The translations under genes and the position numbers were made by a program. This document shows, piece by piece, positions 51,897 through 60,031 of a DNA stretch of 64,000 nucleotides. The notes under the pieces were generated by a model. That model saw only the letters and a list, made by a program, of their open reading frames with translations. It was not told the DNA's origin and made no database searches. The stretch's first letter is position 1. Every line of letters starts with the position of its first letter. Origin of the DNA: Aquipluma nitroreducens (lineage in GTDB: Bacteria; Bacteroidota; Bacteroidia; Bacteroidales; Prolixibacteraceae); assembly GCF_009689585.1 (NCBI RefSeq), contig NZ_AP018694.1, positions 4,207,501 to 4,271,500 on the forward strand. The letters run 5' to 3'.

Positions 51897-54797
51897 CTAT
51901 AAATCGATAATCATTCTTGTGAGGTTTTGATCGCGGTCGATATTGAGTTTTTTTCGAACCCGGTAGCGGCAAATTTCAACTCCCCGAACTGAGATATTCA
52001 TCAATGGGGCAATTTCCTTGGTCGAAATATTCATTCGAAGGTAGGCGCATAGTTTTAGTTCTTTCGGGGTAAGATTTGGATATTGTTCTTTTAGCCGTCT
52101 TAAAAAATCTTCATGAACTTCGTCGAATGCTGTTTCAAATATTTCCCATTGCTTTTTATGGTCAATATCTTTGTCAATTTTAGCAGTCAATGAAGTGATT
52201 TTATCTTTGATCGAATCATCTGAACTGGATTTCTTTACTTTCTCCAACTCCTCTTTGATCTTGACCAGAAATTTGTTTTTCCTGATTAAATCCATGGTCT
52301 GGTTGGCAAGCTCTTTATCCCGGTGAATCATTTCACTTTGAAGCTGATTGTTTCGAAGTTTAATAATCTCTTTTTCTGAGATCAATGCTTCCCTTTGATA
52401 CTGCTGGACTTTTTCCTGATATTCCTGAGCGTGTTTCAATCTTTCCTTCCTTTTCGAAACCTCAATCCGATGATATACTAACCAAACGATTGCCCCTATA
52501 ACTATTAAGGTGGTCAGTAAATAAATGAAGTATGCCACAGATGACCGGTACCATGGAGGACTAATTGAAAATGTAAATCTTGCCTCTTCGCTCTCGTTTT
52601 GAAAGGGATCCATTGCCTTTACCTTGAACGTATAATTTCCCTCGTACAAATTCATAAATTCGCAATTGGGCTTTTCTGACCAAGCTGACCATTCCCTGCT
52701 ATAGTTTTCAAGAAAGTAACTGTACTTGATTCGTTCCAAATTTTTGTAGTCAGGACTGGAATACCTGAACTCGATGTTATTACCCTTGTAAGCATATGTT
52801 GTTGAATCACCAGATAGCATTTGGGGAATCATTGATGGATACAATATGCGATGATTTTTAAGGTTTACAACCTCCCTAATGTATGATTCAAGTTCTGTTT
52901 TTTTGTTTGCCTGGTAATTTGGAGTGTAATGCGCCAGTCCATTTTCGAGAGCGATAAATGTATTTTGACGGTCTACTATGTTGATGTTTTCAAATCCGGA
53001 GATAATGCGATCCGATAATTTTTCAAATGGGGCGCTTACCTTTTTATAAGTTCCATCTTCCAAAAAACGGAGTACTCCAAGGTTGTTTCCGCTGGCAAAC
53101 CAGATGTTGTTGAACTGATCTTCTTTAATGTAGTCAATATTAGTCGGTTGTTCAAAAATGTTGTTGTAAAACTCCGATCGTTCAAAGCTATTGGTGTTCT
53201 CGTTGTAAGTGTAAATTCCATTTAACGTTGTAAAAATGATATTTTGCCCAATCGTCATCAGGTTATTGTATAAGTCTGATGGAAGTCCGTTTTTCGAGTT
53301 ATAAAACGAATAATGAGTGACACTGTCCAGTTTTCCGTTCAGGGATATACAAAACACACCTTTAAATCCATGGCTCATCCAGATATTCCCTTTTTTGTCT
53401 TGTGCCAGCAATTTCGATGATTCATTGAATCCTTTTATTTGTTTTACAAATTGCCAGTGTTTATTGTCTGCCGACTTTTTAAACAGCGTCATTCCCAAAT
53501 AATTTCCACCAATTAGGTAGTTCTTGTTCTGTATGGGTTCAATAAACATCCATGCTCCATTTACATTAGAAATCTGGGAAGCAGTTTCCCCATCAATCAT
53601 ATATGTGCCATTGTCGTGTCCACATAACAAGATTCCCTGATGCACACCCAAATACCATACTTGTCCAACTGTTTTATGAATGAGCCTGAATCCTTCGGTG
53701 TCAATACTTGAATGCTCAGGCCAGTTTTTTACAAAAAGTCCATGGTTGGTCCCTACATACAATTTCCCGTTGTAAACTATCGATGAGTAAGTCGCACCTA
53801 ATCCTTCCGGGTCGAACATATAGGTGAATGGAGAACCGGTGTCGATGTAGTCTATCCCGTTATCAAGCCCTAACCAAAGGTTTTCATCGCGATCGGTTCC
53901 GATGCTTAATATCGTATTGTTCTGAAGTCCTTTCTTTTTGTTGATGTGTTGTATAATTCTCCCCGATTCATCTGTAATGATCATTCCGTTTTGGACAGTT
54001 CCCAATGCGTAATGGTTTTCGCTAAATACAGTTGCCGAAAACAGTTGGTTGTTTTTCAGAAAATCATTTGCTTCTCCCTGCCACGGAGTTAGTGTATTCC
54101 CATCGGATATGAATGCTCCATTGCGATCGGTCGCAATTAAAAGGTTTGTATTGTTGACAGGTAGGATAGCCCAGATTCTTTTATCCTTCAGTAAACTAAG
54201 TCCGGGCATTTCGAACAAGCGACCTTGTTTGTATTCCATCAAACCTTCAACTTCATCCTGAATCAGTAATCGGTTGTGTACATAAAACGAAAATGATACC
54301 CTGTTTTTTAACCGAATGGAGGATAGCTGGTCATCCTTATAAACAAATATATTTGTGTACGACTGAAATACAACTCCAAAGGTGGTGATGTGAATTTTCC
54401 AGATTTCCTTAAAATTCCGGTCATCTTTTGGTACAAGGTTTAATAAGGAATGATATTTCATTTGACCGGTTACGTCAGGCTCAAAGTATCCAAAGTCATT
54501 TTGCTGTCCGATATAAACCCGGTCGTTCGAATCAATTTTCAAACAGCGAATAATTGATGGAGTGGGTAATCCATAAAGTTGCCAGTGAGCACCATCAAAT
54601 TCCAGAAGCCCGTTGTTGTTGGCAAAATAAATGAAGTTTTTGCTGTTTCTTTCGATCTGCCAGTTTTGTGTTCCGGCCTTGTATTCATTTTTCGGAAAGT
54701 TATGGATATAGGGAACCCCAACGTTTATTATTTCTGCGGAAGCTCCCGTTGATAATAATAAAATGAATAAGAAAATATAGATTAGCTTTTTACGCAT
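51897..54797 (-). CDS. propeller/Y_Y_Y sensor regulator with LuxR-type HTH
   Basis: 966-residue membrane-spanning one-component regulator of the adjacent glucan locus. A signal peptide/anchor (about 1-22) precedes a periplasmic array of two-component-regulator propeller repeats (for example LSIGTDRDENLWLGLDNGIDY and LAQDKKGNIWMSHGFKGVF), then a Y_Y_Y domain ending FTFSISPPWYRS, a membrane helix (VAYFIYLLTTLIVIGAIVW, about 750-770), a long coiled coil, and a C-terminal HTH (LTPKELKLCAYLRMNISTKEIAPLMNISVRGVE). No kinase or receiver domain is present, so it differs from hybrid two-component PUL sensors: DNA binding would occur from the membrane. It is transcribed toward susC. Confidence 0.92.
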   Translation of the reverse strand: MRKKLIYIFLFILLLSTGASAEIINVGVPYIHNFPKNEYKAGTQNWQIERNSKNFIYFANNNGLLEFDGAHWQLYGLPTPSIIRCLKIDSNDRVYIGQQNDFGYFEPDVTGQMKYHSLLNLVPKDDRNFKEIWKIHITTFGVVFQSYTNIFVYKDDQLSSIRLKNRVSFSFYVHNRLLIQDEVEGLMEYKQGRLFEMPGLSLLKDKRIWAILPVNNTNLLIATDRNGAFISDGNTLTPWQGEANDFLKNNQLFSATVFSENHYALGTVQNGMIITDESGRIIQHINKKKGLQNNTILSIGTDRDENLWLGLDNGIDYIDTGSPFTYMFDPEGLGATYSSIVYNGKLYVGTNHGLFVKNWPEHSSIDTEGFRLIHKTVGQVWYLGVHQGILLCGHDNGTYMIDGETASQISNVNGAWMFIEPIQNKNYLIGGNYLGMTLFKKSADNKHWQFVKQIKGFNESSKLLAQDKKGNIWMSHGFKGVFCISLNGKLDSVTHYSFYNSKNGLPSDLYNNLMTIGQNIIFTTLNGIYTYNENTNSFERSEFYNNIFEQPTNIDYIKEDQFNNIWFASGNNLGVLRFLEDGTYKKVSAPFEKLSDRIISGFENINIVDRQNTFIALENGLAHYTPNYQANKKTELESYIREVVNLKNHRILYPSMIPQMLSGDSTTYAYKGNNIEFRYSSPDYKNLERIKYSYFLENYSREWSAWSEKPNCEFMNLYEGNYTFKVKAMDPFQNESEEARFTFSISPPWYRSSVAYFIYLLTTLIVIGAIVWLVYHRIEVSKRKERLKHAQEYQEKVQQYQREALISEKEIIKLRNNQLQSEMIHRDKELANQTMDLIRKNKFLVKIKEELEKVKKSSSDDSIKDKITSLTAKIDKDIDHKKQWEIFETAFDEVHEDFLRRLKEQYPNLTPKELKLCAYLRMNISTKEIAPLMNISVRGVEICRYRVRKKLNIDRDQNLTRMIIDL

Positions 54798-54933
54798 AGG
54801 AATGACTTGATTCGGAAATAATACATTGATTATTCTGCAATTGTAGCGTAAAGGATTTAAATAAGCAATGATTTGCAGTAGGCAAATTCAATCCTGATGT
54901 TGTTTGGCTAATGAGTTTTTGATGCAAAAAAAA

Positions 54934-54991
54934 TGCGTCAATGACGCAAAATACTCAACCCTTCGTTTGAGCGGCAACGCAAACGAAGGGT
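54934..54991 (-). terminator. double-hairpin terminator of the sigma/repeat-lipoprotein operon
   Basis: Reading the minus strand, ACCCTTCGTTTG/CAAACGAAGGGT (12-bp perfect stem, 10-nt loop) is followed by TGCGTCA-T-TGACGCA and a run of eight T. Both lie 40-100 bp past the stop at 55034. Confidence 0.85.
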
Positions 54992-55033
54992 CGACTGCTA
55001 TGAAATAAATCTAAAGATTCCGCTCCGAATCAA

Positions 55034-56212
55034 TTAATCTACTGCTTTTACAACCTTTCCGTAATCCACTTCCGAATTGATGGTTTTTGCCACATTCATG
55101 TAGCTTGTTTTTACCTCTTCGCTCTTTGGCATTTTCCCAGCAATCTGTACCAATACATTTCCTCGTTCAAATTCAGAATCAATCTTCGCTGTTTCAGCGA
55201 TGAGCCCAATCCATTGCTCTTCGGTTTGAAACTCTTTATTGGCCAGTTTTTTGAGCAGATTTGTTTTCTCAAAGTCCGACCCGACGCGATTAATCGAGCT
55301 TAGTAAATCCGTAAAGTTTTTGCCTTCAAACGGTTTCTTGTCTATCAATTCATTCAGGATGTTTGCTTTCTCGAAATCAGAACCGATGTGATCTACCGAA
55401 CTCAAAAACAGATTTAGATTTTCTCCGGCAACGGTTTCCTGATGAAGTAATTCTTTCAATATGTTGGCTTTCTCGAAATCGGAACCAACTGTATTTGTAA
55501 CATTGAGGGCAGCATCGAACTGTTCTTTGGAGAGTGGTTGCCTGATGATGTGCTTCAGGACATTGGCTTTTTCGAAATCGGAACCAACACTTACAGCAGC
55601 TTCGAAATAAGCTTTTGAGGTTAGAGAATCTTTCAACTGGATGGCCGAGAACTTCTGAAGTAATTTACTCTTTTCAAAATCAGAACCGATTTGTGTCCCG
55701 ATCTTTTTTGCAATGTCAGTTATTTGGTCGGGGTGAATGCTATCGCTGGAAATCAGGTATTCGAGGTACATGCTTTTGATGAAATCATTGTCCAGGCGAT
55801 CGACTTCGCTCAGTAAAGCTCGGAGACCGCCTTTTTCGACAATGCGTTTCATTCGGCCCTGGGCATCAAACCCCACTGAAATCATTCCCTGAATGGCTTC
55901 GGCCAAAAACTTTTTACCTTCGGCATCTTCCGGATTTAATTTCCGGCCATTGTCGAACATCTCGTAAGTGAGCTCTCCATCGATATTGCATTTGACGCGT
56001 AATTTCCTGTCATTTTTCCAGTACTTCAAATAGCTATTTTTCGTCATGCTTTTTATGGCTGCTTCATCGTCAGTAAATTTGACTTCACCAGTATAGTTTA
56101 TTTCAAGTTTGTCTTTTCCATTGTTTACAATGATTGTATTTCCGGAGTGATGGCACGAACTTGTCAGTAAAAGGATGATCAGTATTGCGAATATGTTTCT
56201 TATCGTTTTCAT
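55034..56212 (-). CDS. lipoprotein with GSDFEK alpha-solenoid-like repeats
   Basis: About 392 residues; lipobox TSSC near residue 20 from the Met of MKTIRNIF. The N-terminal part (about 25-125) is a small beta-rich domain (INYTGEVKFTDDE, YLKYWKNDRKLRVKC, GELTYEMFDNGRKL). From about 155 it carries roughly seven repeats of about 34 residues that open with [IV]-G-S-D-F-E-K-x-N-[IVL]-L and continue with a second helix; the last two are degenerate (DSEFERGN, NSEVDYGK). From memory, similar beta domain plus SDY/SDF repeats occur at the end of some M56/BlaR1-type proteins. Likely a signal receptor for the sigma/anti-sigma pair encoded upstream. Function unknown. Confidence 0.75.
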   Translation of the reverse strand: MKTIRNIFAILIILLLTSSCHHSGNTIIVNNGKDKLEINYTGEVKFTDDEAAIKSMTKNSYLKYWKNDRKLRVKCNIDGELTYEMFDNGRKLNPEDAEGKKFLAEAIQGMISVGFDAQGRMKRIVEKGGLRALLSEVDRLDNDFIKSMYLEYLISSDSIHPDQITDIAKKIGTQIGSDFEKSKLLQKFSAIQLKDSLTSKAYFEAAVSVGSDFEKANVLKHIIRQPLSKEQFDAALNVTNTVGSDFEKANILKELLHQETVAGENLNLFLSSVDHIGSDFEKANILNELIDKKPFEGKNFTDLLSSINRVGSDFEKTNLLKKLANKEFQTEEQWIGLIAETAKIDSEFERGNVLVQIAGKMPKSEEVKTSYMNVAKTINSEVDYGKVVKAVD

Positions 56213-56379
56213 TCGTTTAAATTTTTGTTTAATGTTCTGCATTCTGGTATTAACATCATTTTTTGAATAATACTTCAGCCTCATGGAATTGAGCTTGCGA
56301 AATCCGCGAAGCGAATAGCCATTTATACATTTCCGGTTTGTGCGGGCAGTCGTGCACATGGCTATTTCATTTTAAATCA

Positions 56380-56826
56380 TTATTTATTTAGGTTGTTGTT
56401 TTCCGATCGTTTCATGTACGAGAAATAGCCAAGAAAGCTCAGGGAAAGGCAGCACACAATGATTGCGATTGAGTGTATTCCGAATGGTGTGGTTGCACTT
56501 GCCAGGCCTAATCCGATTCCCATTCCGGCTAAAATCAGAAACCATTTGAATGCCTGGCTTTTGGTGTCGTTCTTCGTCGGTTGAAGAATTTGTTCTGCTA
56601 CTTTATCCGAAACCTCTTTTTCAATCATTTTTAATTTCAGTCGATTGTCCAGGATTATTCGGACTAGCGAAATGAGAAAGTTGATTACTAACCAGGCGGC
56701 AAAAATTGTTGCTGAAATTTCGAATAATGGTCTCGAAAACGAAGATCCTTCGGTGAAATGGTAATCTTCGGCGGAAACTAAAAAAGGTGTTGTAAATGCC
56801 AGGAATAGGAGAATGAGCCTTTTCAT
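56380..56826 (-). CDS. membrane protein of a sigma-factor operon (DUF6249-like)
   Basis: 148 residues. A cleavable signal or first helix (1-19), a helix at about 35-58 (LFEISATIFAAWLVINFLISLVRII), a charged cytoplasmic helix (DNRLKLKMIEKEVSDKVAEQIL), then two more helices (WFLILAGMGIGLGLA and IAIIVCCLSLSFLGYFSYM). The helix, charged linker, double-helix layout recalls DUF6249 proteins often found with ECF sigma/anti-sigma pairs; this is recognition from memory. It sits between the anti-sigma gene and the repeat lipoprotein. Confidence 0.65.
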   Translation of the reverse strand: MKRLILLFLAFTTPFLVSAEDYHFTEGSSFSRPLFEISATIFAAWLVINFLISLVRIILDNRLKLKMIEKEVSDKVAEQILQPTKNDTKSQAFKWFLILAGMGIGLGLASATTPFGIHSIAIIVCCLSLSFLGYFSYMKRSENNNLNK

Positions 56827-56888
56827 TTTGTCTGTATTATTGTTTGTACTCGATTAGACTGGTATGTGTTTGTATTGTTGCAAATCAT

Positions 56889-57338
56889 TCATGATAAATT
56901 CAACACGCCGATTTGTTTCTTGTATTTTCGATAGGTTTCGATGACCTGAAACAGAAAAACCACCAGCGTAATGGCTAGGAATAAATAAAGGAGCAGGTTG
57001 GAATAGCGAATAAATAAACCCGACAGGTATTGGTGAGACAAGAAGCACGAAATCAGTACCGCCGTTATTCCGATGGCAGAAAGCAGGTAACCGACTACGC
57101 TATTTGTTGAAAACGAAGGTTTAGGTTGCTCCAGTTGAGCCATTACCAAATCGGCTAAATTGAAATCGAATTTAGGTTTTTGCTGTTGCTGAATTCCTGA
57201 GAACATAATTTGATAAGTTCCCGCTTTCTCTTTACAAATAGGGCACGATTCGATGTGCTCCTTGATGGATTGTTCGCAAAGCAATGCGTCTGAAACGTAT
57301 TGCTGAATATCATTTTCAGAAGGATGTCCGGTTCTCAT
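56889..57338 (-). CDS. zinc-finger anti-sigma factor, membrane-anchored
   Basis: 149 residues. The N-terminal cytoplasmic part has the ZAS/zf-HC2 signature H-x3-C-x2-C (HIESCPIC, about 28-35), which clamps ECF sigma factors. Two hydrophobic segments follow (VVGYLLSAIGITAVLISCFL and LLLYLFLAITLVVFLFQVI), so both ends are cytoplasmic. Its ATG overlaps the sigma stop by ATGA, the usual coupling that keeps sigma and anti-sigma in balance. Confidence 0.85.
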   Translation of the reverse strand: MRTGHPSENDIQQYVSDALLCEQSIKEHIESCPICKEKAGTYQIMFSGIQQQQKPKFDFNLADLVMAQLEQPKPSFSTNSVVGYLLSAIGITAVLISCFLSHQYLSGLFIRYSNLLLYLFLAITLVVFLFQVIETYRKYKKQIGVLNLS

Positions 57339-57949
57339 AGTTCTTCTTTTTTGTATTTGCGTAATAAACTGTCTTTTAACGATCGCCTTGCCCTGAATAA
57401 ATAGCTTTTCACAGTTCCTTCTGGAAGTTGGGTGATCCGGGCAATTTCTTCATAACTCAGTTCTTCGTTGTGATATAACGTGATCAACGTTTTGTGTAAA
57501 GGCGAAAGCAGTTCGATTTCCGATTTCAGAATTTCATTCAGTTCTCGCTGAAAAATATCATTTTCAGTTTGATTGAATAAGCCAACTACTGATTTGCTGC
57601 CGACAAACTCAAGAGAATCATTGTCTGGTTCAGAATGCTCATTTCGATTATCGAGAAGAACCAGCTTTTTCTTTTCAAGGTAAGTCAGGCAGGTATTGTA
57701 GGCAATTTGTGCAATCCACGTCGAAAGTTTCGATTGATACCTGAATCCGGGCAAACTTTTAAATGCTTTCAAATAAATGTCCTGGGCAATGTCTTTTCGG
57801 TCTTCGGTACGACTAATCATTTTAAAAACGATTTGAGTAACCAACCCTTCGGTATTTTGAATAATGGTTGCAAAGGCATTGGTGTCTCCATCCAATACCT
57901 TCCCAACCAAATACTGATCTGTCGCCATGTTTTTCCTGATCTCGTTCAC
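57335..57949 (-). CDS. ECF RNA polymerase sigma factor
   Basis: 204 residues. Region 2 (about 20-90) includes VFKMISRTEDRKDIAQDIYLKAFKSLPGFRYQSKLSTWIAQIAYNTC, region 4 (about 135-195) LSPLHKTLITLYHNEELSYEEIARITQLPEGTVKSYLFRARRSLKD. A classical RpoE/SigW-like ECF factor, clearly different from the FecI-type one at 12949. First gene of a four-gene operon (anti-sigma, membrane protein, repeat lipoprotein). The start may be seven codons later (MATDQYL). Confidence 0.94.
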   Translation of the reverse strand: MNEIRKNMATDQYLVGKVLDGDTNAFATIIQNTEGLVTQIVFKMISRTEDRKDIAQDIYLKAFKSLPGFRYQSKLSTWIAQIAYNTCLTYLEKKKLVLLDNRNEHSEPDNDSLEFVGSKSVVGLFNQTENDIFQRELNEILKSEIELLSPLHKTLITLYHNEELSYEEIARITQLPEGTVKSYLFRARRSLKDSLLRKYKKEEL

Positions 57950-57984
57950 TTATCCGATTAGACTGGCGATGGAAGAAAATGTTG

Positions 57985-58014
57985 CAAAACTACTTGCTGA
58001 AAATTGGCTTACAA
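57985..58014 (-). promoter_or_regulatory. promoter of the ECF sigma operon
   Basis: Minus-strand TAGTTTTG followed by C (plus 57985-57992), with TTG (plus 58012-58014) exactly 19 nt upstream: a near-perfect housekeeping-type Bacteroidota promoter. The operon therefore seems to be expressed at a base level as well as by any autoregulation. Confidence 0.65.
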
Positions 58015-58115
58015 CATGAATTTCCGGGGTTGAAATCTGTGGCTGTAAAATGAACCGTTCCGATGGCTCTTGGAAAAGGGACATCGAAACGATCAATCCG
58101 GAAGCGATAATTTCA

Positions 58116-59384
58116 CTAAAACCGATACCCGAAAAGAAAATAATAACTCACTACCGGTGATTTTAAAGCTAAATAATTTGACATTCCACCGGTTTTTTCC
58201 ATCCGAACTTCGCAAGAATATTTTTTGAAAACACCGCCAAATCCCAGAAGATATCCAGGTATCCATTTTTTTGCATCAATTAATGCTTCCCGTTCCGAAA
58301 TATTCGTTTGAGAATATACATGCGATTCAACTCTCCGGTTATTTGTTTCGGATATAGTCACCGCATTCGATATTCCACCATTGACAAACACGAACGTATT
58401 TTTTACAGGATACTTGAATCTCAACAGATTATTCAACTTGATGGAAGTACACCCAATCGAACCGGTTGTGATGTCGTAAATATCATTATTATCCGAAGAC
58501 CTCACATTGTTACTGACAGCTTTATAAGAACAGTAAAGCACCTCGTTATTAAACGATATTCTGTCTTTCTGGCGAGAAAAAAGAATATTCCAAAAGACTC
58601 CAAAAGCAAGATTTGTTGATATGGGGAAATCCGCCTTTTTCAGGTAACTAAATTCCTTGTCAGCAATAAATTTTAACTGGGTGAATGATAATCCCGCAAG
58701 AAGTCCAAATTCCGACTTATTTTTTTCAACCTTATACTGATACGTAATTTCACTATTTTTACATTCGTAATAATCTTTAAACAGATTGATCAACTCATTT
58801 TTTTTATACTCTGAAGAAGAAATCTTCTTTTGAATCGAAGAACAATCCTGTAAATAAATATTTAACTGGCCTTTGTATTTTTCATCCCTTTTTTCAATCG
58901 AGATATTGTTATATTTTGTATTGTAAACCTTGAACATCAGCCTGTCAAATTTTCCGGACTGACCGATAAAAAAATGTATTTTCTGATTCTCGTCTTCCAG
59001 ATAATAGAGACTTTTGGGGCCATCTACCAGAACCTGCAAATAGGTGGTGTCAATTCGCTCATGGAATTGCCAAAGATTATCATGGTCCATCGAATTAAGT
59101 GGACCATCTTCAACGATTACAATACCGCTGGTATAGATTTCGCCGGCAACACCAAAACTCAGAATGTCAGTTGAAGAATAGACTTTTGTTTCCGAATTCG
59201 ATTGAATTTTAAATTTGAATTTTTTCGGGGTAATTGCCCAGTTTCGGTAGTCTATTAAACCTTTTATGGTATCCTTGTTATTATCGACAATAAAACCGGG
59301 TTTGAAATTTTCTTGCGAGTAACCCGAAACTGAATTTAAAAATGCAAGTACGATAAACGCTGAAATTAATTTAAGAAATCTCAT
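58116..59384 (-). CDS. exported protein with C-terminal PorT-like outer-membrane barrel
   Basis: About 422 residues from the Met of MRFLKLIS (five codons after the first ATG). The signal peptide ends at SGYSQ. An N-terminal domain with GFIVDNNKDTIKGLIDYRNWAITPKKFKFK and KSLYYLEDENQKIHFFIG is common in Bacteroidota secreted proteins of unknown role. The last 200 residues look like an eight-strand barrel (FGLLAGLSFTQLKFI ... SPVVSYYFLFGYRF, ending in F). No cleavage enzyme or partner gene is adjacent. Unknown function. Confidence 0.72.
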   Translation of the reverse strand: MRFLKLISAFIVLAFLNSVSGYSQENFKPGFIVDNNKDTIKGLIDYRNWAITPKKFKFKIQSNSETKVYSSTDILSFGVAGEIYTSGIVIVEDGPLNSMDHDNLWQFHERIDTTYLQVLVDGPKSLYYLEDENQKIHFFIGQSGKFDRLMFKVYNTKYNNISIEKRDEKYKGQLNIYLQDCSSIQKKISSSEYKKNELINLFKDYYECKNSEITYQYKVEKNKSEFGLLAGLSFTQLKFIADKEFSYLKKADFPISTNLAFGVFWNILFSRQKDRISFNNEVLYCSYKAVSNNVRSSDNNDIYDITTGSIGCTSIKLNNLLRFKYPVKNTFVFVNGGISNAVTISETNNRRVESHVYSQTNISEREALIDAKKWIPGYLLGFGGVFKKYSCEVRMEKTGGMSNYLALKSPVVSYYFLFGYRF

Positions 59385-59443
59385 TTTTGTTTGTTTCATT
59401 GTTATTAGATTGGTTAGTTTTTTTAGAGCTGGGTATATGTTCG

Positions 59444-59767
59444 TTGCTCTATATTATCTTGTCTTTAGTTTTTCGGCGAACTTCCTATTTGCCCCAAGTA
59501 CTAGTGGCTAATTTCCTATTAACGAAGCACAGAAATCCGGTTGGTATTTTGCTGATATACTTATTTTTAAGCACTGCAGCCGATTTTGTGGGGAGTTTAT
59601 GTTATAGCCAATGGTTCAATTCTCAAATGGTTTTTTTTTTGTCTATTGTCTTAATTTTCAATCATATCAATCATTTCAATTCTTGGTTTCTTCTCACGAA
59701 ACCCCCATCTTTGTCTAGTCTGGCAACGAATGTATTCGACTATTTTGTATGCAATTTTACAACATAA
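59444..59767 (+). pseudogene. possible remnant of a multi-helix membrane protein gene
   Basis: A frame open from within the start of the opposite gene to 59767 encodes hydrophobic segments (ILLIYLFLSTAADFVGSLCY and MVFFLSIVLIFNHINHF) that look like helices 2 and 3 of a multi-helix membrane protein, but there is no proper N-terminus or ATG. A run of ten T (59631-59640) could mark a frameshift. The upstream segment TSYLPQVLVANFLLTKHRNP also looks protein-like. Might be random AT-rich DNA. Confidence 0.25.
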
Positions 59768-59814
59768 TGTTAATTAAAACAATTATTTTTTTATTAAAAG
59801 CTTAAATAGTCGAA
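59735..59814. repeat. inverted repeat flanking 58 bp of AT-rich DNA
   Basis: TTCGACTATTT (59735-59745) and AAATAGTCGAA (59804-59814) are perfect complements, with less perfect similarity extending outward (AACGAAT against ATTCGTT). A hairpin or a decayed mobile-element pair is possible. The remaining DNA to 59970 shows nothing recognisable. Confidence 0.45.
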
Positions 59815-59975
59815 ATTCGTTACGAATAGCCAAATTTAAACTATAGCCTTACTTTTTTTTAAGTTTATTTTATTGCAAGTCTCTCACAAACTATGGCGAA
59901 TGACAGATGAATCTGATAACTGACTCAGGAGTAGTATGAAATGGTATTCTATAAACATAAGTTCAATTGTTAAAA

Positions 59976-60012
59976 CAAAAAAGGCTGAATGGTTTCCCGT
60001 TCAGCCTTTGAA
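59976..60012 (-). terminator. terminator of the kor operon
   Basis: AAGGCTGAA and TTCAGCCTT form a perfect 9-bp stem with a 10-nt loop; on the minus strand it is followed by TTTTGTTTTA. Located 20 bp past the korB stop. Confidence 0.85.
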
Positions 60013-60031
60013 TATTATGGATCGTTTTAAT

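Noticed and set aside
58056-58091. Hairpin CGTTCCGATG/CATCGAAACG as terminator of the barrel-protein gene
   Set aside because: It has one mismatch, a long loop and no T-run on the minus strand, so it is too weak to call.
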